The notes below the pieces were generated by a model, which saw nothing but the letters and a program-made list of their open reading frames with translations, was not told where the DNA came from and searched no databases. Both the position numbers and the translations under genes were made by a program. Below are positions 8,950 through 17,194 of a DNA stretch of 17,194 nucleotides, in pieces. How positions within the stretch are numbered: the stretch's first letter is position 1; every line of letters starts with the position of its first letter. This stretch comes from Haplosporangium gracile (lineage: Eukaryota > Mortierellomycota > Mortierellomycetes > Mortierellales > Mortierellaceae). The stretch spans positions 1,055 to 18,248 of the forward strand of contig JAAAUF010000846.1 in NCBI GenBank assembly GCA_015499985.1, in the 5' to 3' direction.

Positions 8950-11900
8950 TTAACGAGCAGCGCGTCCAGAATTGGGGTAAAGTCCATAAAACACATCCTT
9001 GCACTCGGCCTGCTCCTCGGGTGTCAACTCATCCAAGCACCCGTCGAGCACATACCGGCACGAGATGTAATCCTCATACTGGTTGGGGTGCACATTTCGC
9101 CATTCGGATAATGAGAACTCGTCGTGGTGGTTCGTGAACATCTTGTAAAGCGTCTGCTTGCAGGGGCGCCACACATTCTTGCCCTCTTCATCTTCTTCGT
9201 TAACTAAATTGGGATTGGAGCAATCGATACAGATATGTTAGGGTAAATAGTCTTCAGCACACACGCACAAATCAATTGGAAAAAAGCATAGTGAAACAAA
9301 CGACCAAGGCTTACCGGAATGGTGGTCAGAGAACAACGTAACGCCCTTATAAACACCTCGTAACATCATCAGGATCTTCTCCCTCACCGCACCAACCATC
9401 TTCATCTTCGCACACAGTGTCATTAACTTGCCTCCTGCGCCACCCCTGGTCTTCGCTTCAATCAACACCCCCGCCGCAACATCTAGGTCCAAAGTATTCA
9501 CAAACGTTGACGCCGCAAAGTTCTTCTTCGACTCTAAGTACGCCTCCTCGGCCTGCGCAATGATCTCTTGGACCATCATCGTCATCTTGGCCTGATACAG
9601 CGAGTGCAGAAACTGGATCGCTTCGTCTGTTGCCTTGTCGTCGTCTTTCAAAACCTTCCCGTCGGGACCGAGGGGTAGGGGACGTTCAAAGGGCGTCATC
9701 AGGTTTTCGACAGATCGGCGGTCGGAGTTTCGGGTATGCGCGTAAGCCTGCAACAGGGTTGCTAAGACAATCTTGCGAGAGAACCGAGCAAAGAATTCAT
9801 CCGCCAGTCCGCCATGTGCAACAGCTCCTAACCGCTTGGTCAAGACCTCGGACAGATCTGCATCCAGGGGGGATCGGATCACTGCCAAAAGACGACGGAT
9901 CTTGTCGACGCCCGTCGAAACTGCGTCCTGGATTAAGGAGAGTCGGTCCAGCGAGGCTTCGGTCAGCTCCCAGGCCACAGGATCAATTGTGGGCACCTTG
10001 AACTCGGGCGCCTCCAACTGCTTCTCTCCTGAGTCCGTCTCCTCGTCAGAAATCGATAACGACGTCGTGACAGCCGTAGGAGACGCCGCATCAGTAACAG
10101 CAGACTCCTTGACGGAAACCTTCTGATCAACTTGCGTCTGCCTCAATAGCTCCTTATAATGGACTTCAACCCCCTCATCCCCAGAGTTCTTTTCCAGTCC
10201 CGTCACATATGCATAATGCTGCTCCCTATACCTCCGTCCAGGCGCAACAATATCCCTCTGCCGATTCACATCAAACCACTCCATCACTCCACCCATCAGA
10301 TCCCCACTCACCCTCCACGACATATCCCTTCGAATCTGCTCCTCCACCATCGTCGTCTCAAACCTGTCATACAAACCTCTCATCTCTTCCACCGAAATAT
10401 CACCAGCCCTCAACGCACAAATAACCTGTCCCAAAAAGACATAGTTGTTCGTGACAACATCAACAGTCCGCTGAGTATGGAAATCGCAGTACTGTTGGAC
10501 CATGGTCTTTGTAGACTGACGGAGAAAGCTGGAGTGGATGTAGATTTGATCGCAAGTCTCGAGGATGAGGCGGATCTGGCGCTGCTTGAATTCTGTCATT
10601 GGGTGGGATTCGAGAGCTTTGACCAGGACTAGGAAGGGAACGGTTGTCGACTGGCTGTATGTGTATCCTGTCGCATCCAACGTTACCACATATCCCAAAA
10701 TTGGCTACAAGTGTTTGAAGGACATGGGTCAATATGCGTGCTCACGAATAATTATCTGCACAAATAAGTCTCTCGACACCAAAGAACCCACGTCCTAATT
10801 TACCTTGATGCGCAAGCGGGCGACCTTCCAATGGTGCTCATTGATATAGAGGGGCATGACCGCAGTAATATTCTCGTGGGCAAGACCGGGCGCAATGCTG
10901 GCATTGCTATCACGGTCAAACCCACCATGGACATCCTCAGGGTTGTTCTGGGCCAATGAGTGGCCCAGCGCCATCGTGAACATGGACGAGGTTAGATAGG
11001 TTGGGAAGATCGACTTGATCACCAACTGACTGGGGTCCGCAATCGCTCCCGCTCCTCGCGATACTATTCCGTATCAGTCGAAGACCCAAGCAAGTGTCAG
11101 AGGTTAGCTAACAATACTTCTCCTATGCATATCGTTGATATTACACATGCCCGGTAAACAGAGTAAATTAACTTACCATCGAGAGTCATGCAGAGGCAAT
11201 CACCATCTCTCAAAGCATCCACGTAACTGTTCGTCGAAAACGCACACGATAACTCCCTCAGTTTATCCTCCAACTCTTCAGCTTCAATCTTGTCCAAATC
11301 CAACCCTTTCACAATCTCCTCAACCTTCTGGTCCAAATCCGCAAACAACGCCGTGTTCTTCCCCACCCTCGAATCTAACCTGGCCTTCAATTTCGCCTCC
11401 GTAATCTGGCCATACGCCAAGGAGTTAAAAGTCGCCAAGGAGGTATTAGAGACCGATCCTCCCCGTTTATGAGCATCAGCCTTGAGGGTCAGGAAGGACT
11501 GGAGGACGGACCGTGTCTGTGCACAGGCAGTCATGCAACGCTCCTGAGTGGTCTTAAGCTTGATCCGAGCCGATGCGAATCCAAGGGTTCCCAGGACTTT
11601 TGCATATGCCTCGGTCTGGACATCGATCTGACCTAGTTTTGCACGCTTCTCGTCTGCGGATTCGCGAGAGGAGCCGATGGCGTTGATCTGTTCAACCATT
11701 CGTAATAGTTCGTGTTGGATGAATGTCGTCATCCCCAGGATCCTGGCAACGTCGTCCTCTGCAAGCCAGTCGACCCTCATCTCCTTAACGCCGTTAATTC
11801 CTGCAACAGGTGTCGTGGTAGCGGTGTCAACGAGAGACTGTCCTTCCTCAGGATCGGGGACATGCTCCCGCCAAAGCAAAGTCGTTCCAGTAAAAGCTCT

Positions 11901-13220
11901 GTTCCTGGCAACCGTCGATCCCGTCACATCATCCACCGTCAACTTGACCGTCACCCAGTCGCTCTCATGGTTTTCGCCAGTAGGCAAATACAAATCAACC
12001 TTCCGCTGAACTTTCATGGCCGTCGAATCCAACAGACCTGCCGTCCGCTCCATAGCACCCCGAATATCCTTCGACTCCTTAATGTACTGAAAGCATCCCA
12101 TATCCGTTCCCGTGTTGGTCAACCATGACAACAATTTCGCATCATGTCCGCTAGTGAATCCAAACGAATGGACGGTAGTTTCTAATCGAGGAGTGTCTTT
12201 GAGTAAGGGCTCCAAGATCTCCTTTTGGCGTCTGGTACGTCCGTGGTCGCCGTCTGCGCCGTCCGTGAAGAAGAAGAGGGTTGAGGAGACCTCCAGCGAG
12301 GCGTTGGTCTTGTTGTTAGAGGTGGAGGTGGACTGTTGGGAGACGGATTCGATCTGGCCCTTGATAGTGGCAATGAGTTGTTCGAAGACACTTCCGAAGC
12401 TTGTGCCTATTTTTGGTTATTGGTTAAGTAAGAGCGTGTGAGAAAGCAGCAGACAAAAGTCGGAAAAAAGGTACATAGAGCGAAGAAAATAGATAGAGTT
12501 GGTCAGCAAAAGGAGTAAAAAGAGAGAGCGGGCGGTGCAAACTCCTTTCTTCCTTGTCCCTATTCCCCTCCCATCTTTCAGCCCCCGCGGTTAAACCTTC
12601 TTTCCCTCTTAGTCCCCAAGTCTCCGTTTCCCTCTCCCTCTCTTTTCTTTCCAAGTAATAGCGTTCCTGACTCCAAGCATGCAGAAGGGTACGTTACCTC
12701 CATCGGTCGTGATGGAATCCATCCACCGCAAATCATCCACCAACCCCATCTGACGGACAGAACAACTCATCGAATACAAGTACACCGAAATCCGTTCAGG
12801 AGGAATCTTGCAGTTGTTCACCAGGTGCGAGAAAAGCTCCTTCATCGCTTCCTTTGCACACTGGATCCCCGACCCGGCCATCGATCCTGAAGTGTCCAGG
12901 CAAATGTGGAAGAATGCTTCTTTTCGTTGGATAGGAGCCACAGTGCCGAGGGATCCATCTTTTTCGATGATGGGGGCGGGAGGTAACTCGAGGGAGAGGA
13001 CGGTGACGGAGGGGTCGCTATCTAGGGGATGGAAGGCTTGAGCATTTCCTCCTCCTCCCGCTCTTGCACCAGATCCCACTCCCACTCCCACTCCCGCTCC
13101 AGCTTCTCCTGTTCCTGCCGTTGACTCGTTGCTGTTGCTGGCATCGTTGGTATTATCGTTGGTGGTGGTGGTGTTGCCAGCAACATCGCTGTCCTGCTTG
13201 GTTTCGACAGTAGAGTCCAT
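8950..13220 (-). CDS. Large VWA-domain protein of unknown family
   Basis: Five minus-strand exons (13220-12698, 12406-11177, 11063-10804, 10704-9315, 9203-8950) join in phase to 1218 residues; introns are 291, 113, 99 and 111 nt. Residues 1-60 are a disordered Thr/Asn/Ser then Gly/Ala/Val-rich leader. A von Willebrand A domain spans about 101-290 with a complete metal-binding (MIDAS) set: DTSGS at 109-113, the DGGTSF turn around 173-178 and FFFTDG near 219-224. A probable beta-rich part follows (about 300-390), then long charged helices (about 410-570). A segment at about 630-700 contains AVMPLYINEHHWKVARLRIK and TLDATGYTYSQ, which looks like a conserved domain but is not one I can name. The last 84 residues are rich in Trp, Cys and Tyr. 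There is no signal peptide or membrane segment, so it is probably cytosolic. Intracellular VWA domains usually mediate metal-dependent protein binding in assemblies. The ATG has A at -3 and G at +4. Confidence 0.88.
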
Positions 13221-13232
13221 TTTTTGTTGCTT

Positions 13233-13264
13233 GCTTGTTTGCTTGTTTGCTTGTTTGCTTGTTT
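13233..13264. repeat. (GCTTGTTT)4 microsatellite in the VWA 5' leader
   Basis: Four perfect 8-bp copies on the plus strand (AAACAAGC on the coding strand) lie 13 nt upstream of the VWA start codon, so they should be in the 5' UTR of the mRNA. Confidence 0.9.
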
Positions 13265-13755
13265 GTTGTATTACTCGTGCGTGTGAGTGTCGTGTGCGTA
13301 TGTGTGTGAAAACAGAAGAGAAGATATTTTGAGGGAGAAGTGGGAAAAAAACAGAAACGGGTGTCCCCTTTTAAAGGTGCAGGCTCACACACCCTCGTCG
13401 ACCCTCTCGACGTAATAAACAGACGAGGATGCCCCATGAATAACGAAAAAGAAAAGCATAGAAGGAACAGAGGGTAAGTCCTTGCTGCGGCCAGTCAACC
13501 CAGACGAGTAGCGAAGGGAGATTAATTGAGATACACTACTCCTTCGCATATCTGAGTGCATGTACGGGACGTGGAAAAAGTAGCTAAGCCTGGTGGCTGT
13601 CAATTATGGGTTGTTGACTCACAGCTGCACTATGCGTATAGATTGCCTATTGGGACTTCGCCTCCGGTGGCGCACAGGTGAGAAGACGATCATACGTCCT
13701 TCTTTTCATGCATATCTCTCCTTGTTCCATTTCGCGCCTCCGCACTCTGAGTATA

Positions 13756-13931
13756 TCGTCGTTATCTGAAAGCGTGTCGTTGTATGGATTGGATGCAAAA
13801 AAACAAGAAAGTATTATTTTACAAGTATTAGGGAGGGAAAAAGGATGTGTTTCTATGCTATGCTATACTGTGTCGTGATATGTTGAAGCGTGTCGTTATA
13901 TAAAAAAGAGGAGTGTCGTGTCGTTATCTGA
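13756..13931. repeat. Cluster of dispersed ATAACGACAC-like motifs
   Basis: Five copies of a motif reading approximately GTGTCGTTAT on the plus strand occur at about 13756-13769, 13772-13785, 13868-13881, 13888-13901 and 13918-13931, with a truncated copy at 13913-13920. Copies 1 and 5 share a longer TCGTTATCTGA core. All have the same orientation and lie 50-225 nt beyond the fucosyltransferase stop, so some may be in its 3' UTR. Confidence 0.6.
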
Positions 13932-13980
13932 TAAAGAAGAGTTGATGAAAGCCAGTCCTTGTCAAACCGGATTTTGTTAT

Positions 13981-15793
13981 TTAGCCTTCGGGAGTCCAAG
14001 AGGTAGTGGTACGCGGATAGAGAGGCTCGTGTCCATTCCAGGCCAGTTGTCGCCTGGCCGCAATCCGTGTCATCGTACTCACTGGTGTCCCGATCATAAA
14101 GTCTGCCTCCGCAAGAATCGCCGCATCCACCATGGCGGGTCCAAAGATGCCCAGCTCCTGCTCGGTCGTATACAGGTCATGATTAAGTCGTTTCCAGCCC
14201 AACCGGGCCATGGTTGAGAAATCCTCCTCGGACTCTGAATCAGTCGTCACCAACACGGGCAATCTTTTCCCCTCTTCGTTCCTAGCCTGGTCGACCATCT
14301 CGGCGTAATGCCCTAGGGGCGGGATACAATCCATCATCTGCTCCGCAGACTTTGTTCGACACTTCATCCAGATGTCTCCTCTCCTCAAATGCATCGCAAT
14401 GTACTTGCCGTCCGTTTCCGTGATGACCTCCGGTGCCCGGTGACGGATGATCCTGCGGGTATAGTCCATCACCTTGTCGTTAAAGTGCATGTGCTGTCCG
14501 ATATCCTTCCATAGTCGTGGGCCGTGGGGGTCCTTGAGTTTATAGGTGTGGCTCAGAAACACAACTTGACCTTTGTACTCAGCAAAGCGTTCCACAGCCT
14601 CATCCAAGAAGAAGATATCATCTTTTTTGTTATCCTTCGAGGACGCCGCCTTTGATCCAGTCTGAGCCCGATCATTATTGTTGTTTCCCTCGCCCACTTC
14701 GTCCTCAATGTACTCATCTCCTTCTCCTCCTTCTTCTTCCTCGCCCTCTGTTGTTGCTCGACGGACTCGTGGTGGGCGCACATAGCGTGGGATGAGAAGA
14801 AACTGACGCAAAAAATTCCGCTCGGTTGTGTGAATATTCTCAGAGTCACCAAACCCATAGGTGACATGAATAGTCAAAGTCTCGGCCAATTTAGGCCACC
14901 AGGAGTTGTTCCGTCCGTGGGACTGGACCTGTTTGATACCAATCTGGACATGTTCCGGAGAAAGGGGCCGGATATCGTGCCACTCGACAACCTTGAGACC
15001 ACTGAGGCGTGTGAATCGGTCAAGGTCGAAAAAATCGGACCAGCGCTGGGCGGCGACTTTTTTGTCGTGGTTGGTGGTGATAAAGGGGGGGAGGATGAGT
15101 GTCCTGTTCAGCTTGAGAGCCACAAAGGCTGCACTCTGAAAAGCGATGAACTAAACCCATGCACAAACACAAAAAGCAAATTCCGAGAGAGGAGAGGAGA
15201 GAAAGATCACAACAACAAAGGAGGAGTAGAAGCGTCGGTTAGTTTGAAAAAAAAAAATATGAGCGGCAAAGAACAAAACTTTAAAAAAAAAGCTATTTAT
15301 CGTCCATCCTGCGTCCTGAGAAAAAAAATCAACAAAGAACGTTGTTGTTGTTCTTGCTTGCAATTGGCAAATTGAAATAAGTCGTTACCTGGTTGGTGAG
15401 TCCTCCATACATAAGGTATCCAAGGTAGTTGACCTGAGGATCCAGGGTGATCTTTGGCTTAGGGATCTCATGAGGCAAAATGGGATCCTGTGGTTTCCGA
15501 GACCCATCCTGCTGTGGTGAGGAGCGACCTTGGATGTGCTTGAGCACATTCTCTGGGTCGGGCATGGGCTCAGCTATGCTGGGGCGTTGATGAGCTTGTT
15601 GTTGCTGTTGTTGCTGTAGTTGCTGTTGGATATGGTTTGATAGAGGAGGTTGTTGATTGTAGGAGGATGTGATATCATTGAGGCGGAGGTCGATCTCGAA
15701 GGGGTTATGTTTGGAGAAGAGGTGGAGGAGAAGGACTCCTGAGATGACGACAGCGCCTAGGGCAAGCAACCTGCGTGTTCGCAGACCGGGCAT
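13981..15793 (-). CDS. GDP-fucose O-fucosyltransferase-like type II membrane protein
   Basis: Exons 15793-15389 and 15135-13981 join in phase 0 across a 253-nt intron (donor GTAACG, acceptor CAG) to encode 519 residues. A basic patch (RTRR, 5-8) and one hydrophobic segment (about 9-26) form a signal anchor, so the enzyme should face the Golgi or ER lumen. A disordered stem with a poly-Gln tract (about 56-69) follows. The catalytic part starts with GGLTNQ (130-135) and ALKLNRTLILP (141-151), the usual nucleotide-sugar domain opening of the O-fucosyltransferase family. It continues with MHLRRGD (383-389), where the arginine binds GDP-fucose, and a C-terminal AEADFMIGTPVSTM motif. An acidic, Asn-rich insert (about 264-305) interrupts the domain. 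The acceptor substrate cannot be predicted, and related GT-B fucosyltransferase-like families are possible. The ATG has A at -3. Confidence 0.87.
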
Positions 15794-15997
15794 CTTGTTG
15801 TACTTATTTCTTACGTTAATGCGAGGGAGGAACGGAGAAGGTAGTGAGGGGAGGGAGAAGAAGGAGGATAGGCTAGATGGAATTATGAATTATCCAAGCC
15901 CTGGGTGATAAGGAGGAGAGATGAGGGACTGTTGTAAGAATCAGAAAAGTGATGGAGTAAATGGAATGAGTGAAAATAAGGGAATGAGGGGAACAAA

Positions 15998-16062
15998 AGA
16001 GAGAGGGAGAGAGGGAGACAGACTAAAACAAAAGAGAGAGAGGGAGAGAGAGAGAGAGAAAG
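15998..16062. repeat. GA-rich microsatellite upstream of the fucosyltransferase
   Basis: Interrupted (GA)n and GGGA repeats on the plus strand, read as CT on the coding strand, about 205-270 nt upstream of the start codon. Such pyrimidine tracts precede several genes in this window. Confidence 0.75.
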
Positions 16063-16316
16063 TAGAAGAGGGAAAGAGATGGATGTGGATAATGACGCTC
16101 TTTGTCTCAAGGTCATATTTCTCCTCTCCTGTCGATAAACAGTAAATAGGCAGGATTGCTGCTGCCTCCTGTCGCTCCTTTTTGCTGTCCGTCGAGGGTC
16201 GACGCCCCGCCACTTTTTTACTTTTTTATCTGTGCCTGTGTGCCTGCCTTCGCCAGGTGTCTGTGTGATAGTGTGTGTGCACTATTTTTTTTATCTTTTC
16301 TGCTAAAAATAAGTAA

Positions 16317-16363
16317 AACAGTGCCGCATTCCTTTTCCGCCATAACGGTGGCACTAAACTGTT
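16317..16363. repeat. Imperfect inverted repeat
   Basis: The left arm AACAGTGCC (16317-16325) is matched by GGCACT (16350-16355) and, after three A, CTGTT (16359-16363). The loop contains TTTTCCGCC. The arms would form a 9-bp stem with a 3-nt bulge. Confidence 0.5.
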
Positions 16364-16413
16364 AAAATGGACATCCAATCCTGTGTGAAATGAAAACGTG
16401 TCCAGCCAATCCA

Positions 16414-16460
16414 GTCTGTCTTGTCTTGTCTTGTCCTGTCTTGTGTCTGTCTGTCTGTTT
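16414..16460. repeat. (TTGTC)n / (TCTG)n microsatellite
   Basis: Three perfect TTGTC units at 16421-16435, a variant CTGTC unit, then several TCTG units up to about 16460. Confidence 0.8.
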
Positions 16461-16696
16461 GAGTGAGCACACGTTGCACACAGTACCAAGAATAGCAACA
16501 TGTACGCCAGTTGTCGTTTTTTTCCTTTTTCCTTTTTCCTTTTCCCTTCTTCCCATGCTTTTCCTCTGTCCTTTTCTTCCCCCTGTTCCCTTCTTTCCTT
16601 CCTCACTCATCTCTAGACCCTTCTTTCCTCCTCGGCTCCTTTTACCTCGGAGTGTAAATGCCCCTCCTTCCTCCGTTCATTCATCCCCTCTATGCC

Positions 16697-16736
16697 CCTT
16701 TTTTGTTACCTTTTTTTTTTTTTTTTTTTTCTCACC

Positions 16737-16767
<31 letters not shown>

Positions 16768-16789
16768 GTACGCAACCTTTTTTGTTACC
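16697..16789. repeat. Poly-T tracts between two identical 14-bp blocks
   Basis: CCTTTTTTGTTACC occurs at 16697-16710 and again at 16776-16789, 79 nt apart. Between them lie a T20 run (16711-16730) and two further long T runs separated by short C-containing blocks. Confidence 0.75.
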
Positions 16790-17037
16790 GTTTTGATTGA
16801 ACAAAAAAATACACGAATTGGACCTGGCCCTCTCCCCATTCGATCCAGACACAGAATCAAGCAATTAGACCATCTCAAAACGTTCTCCCTCCTTTACGCC
16901 CACAGGGCACAGCGCGTAAGTTTAAAAAAGAGGGCGAAAAGTAGCAGGTGCGGCGGCCGAGGAATTTATCTGCGGGCAGGCGTACATCAAACAAACAAAA
17001 AAGTGTCATGCTCCTCGCTCATCTTATTTCTGAATCT

Positions 17038-17194
17038 GCGTCTGTCTGACTTATGTTTGCCTTATGGTGCCCTTTTTTGCACCAAGCACCCACTTCTATC
17101 CTGCTATAGTATTTTTTTTCCCTAGAGGAAAAACAAATTGCATGCTTCTAGACTTGTGTCTGTCTGACCTATCCTTGTCCTATGGTGTCCTTTT
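17038..17194. repeat. Diverged direct repeat pair at the window edge
   Basis: Copy A (about 17038-17079) and copy B (17156-17194, cut by the window end) are offset by 118 nt. Both read TCTGTCTGAC, then a shared TATGGTG, then CCTTTT. The differences are mostly C/T transitions. A third copy may lie outside the window. Confidence 0.7.

Larger units (their letters stand above)
13221..13980. other. Intergenic region: VWA promoter and fucosyltransferase 3' flank
   Basis: Contents on the VWA side are an 8-bp microsatellite beside the start codon and a TTTAAAAGGGG element (minus strand, about 13363-13376) that could serve as a TATA-like box next to an AGGGG stress-type element. Towards the fucosyltransferase stop is a cluster of repeated motifs (13756-13931). 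No AATAAA was found on the minus strand near the stop. No gene is supported. Confidence 0.6.
15794..17194. other. Right-edge intergenic region, 1.4 kb
   Basis: This is the upstream side of the fucosyltransferase. It holds a GA-rich microsatellite (CT on the coding strand), a TTGTC/TCTG microsatellite, an inverted repeat, long T tracts between two identical 14-bp blocks, and a pair of diverged direct repeats at the edge. A GTAAGT at 16916-16921 after a leader-like stretch could be the first splice donor of a plus-strand gene starting here, but no acceptor or coding exon is in the window. I see no supported gene. Confidence 0.55.

Noticed and set aside
10159..10632. 157-codon plus-strand open frame antisense to the VWA gene
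   Set aside because: Shadow of exon 10704-9315, whose minus-strand frame is open for 463 codons and joins in phase to both neighbours.
16390..17125. Plus-strand open frames of 136 and 155 codons
   Set aside because: They consist mainly of Phe/Pro/Leu from poly-T and CT-rich DNA; not credible proteins.
1..17194. tRNA, rRNA, CRISPR arrays, transposons or integrated viral genes
   Set aside because: No B-box-like sequence in a tRNA context, no evenly spaced palindromic repeats, and no reverse transcriptase, transposase, capsid or terminal-repeat signature was seen on either strand by eye.

Overview
The window looks like nuclear DNA of a filamentous fungus. Every protein-coding gene is split by short spliceosomal introns (roughly 100 to 930 nt, GT-AG with one GC-AG), the 5' flanks are CT-rich, and there are frequent A/T homopolymers of 19-24 nt. 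The protein set (succinate/fumarate carrier, twinfilin, PITH protein, fucosyltransferase-like enzyme) is typical of early-diverging fungi. I would guess a Mucoromycota/Mortierellomycotina-like genome, but that is inference from the style of the genes, not from a search.

Layout, left to right. At the left edge lie the last three exons of a plus-strand PITH-domain gene (115-720). It converges on four minus-strand genes arranged head to tail: a mitochondrial succinate/fumarate carrier of the SLC25 family (1080-3485, 313 aa), twinfilin (6229 to about 8483, 452 aa), a large VWA-domain protein of a family I cannot name (8950-13220, 1218 aa), and a Golgi-type GDP-fucose O-fucosyltransferase-like protein (13981-15793, 519 aa). 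All exon joins were derived by matching splice sites to reading phase, and each complete gene gives an uninterrupted frame. About 2.7 kb between the carrier and twinfilin and 1.4 kb at the right edge hold no gene I can support.

The genes do not form a pathway. They cover proteasome-linked or thioredoxin-like function, mitochondrial carbon transport, actin monomer control, an unknown cytosolic VWA protein and secretory-pathway glycosylation. Nothing resembles a secondary-metabolite cluster, transposon, virus, CRISPR array or defence island.

The points most worth a second look are: a low-complexity insert of about 105 residues inside the second ADF-homology domain of twinfilin; a twinfilin start codon that appears to be split by an intron (A|TG); the uncharacterised 1218-aa VWA protein with a conserved-looking Cys/Trp-rich tail; a GC-AG intron; a 932-nt first intron with a 20-bp tandem repeat in the carrier gene; and a cluster of a repeated ATAACGACAC-like motif between the VWA and fucosyltransferase genes.
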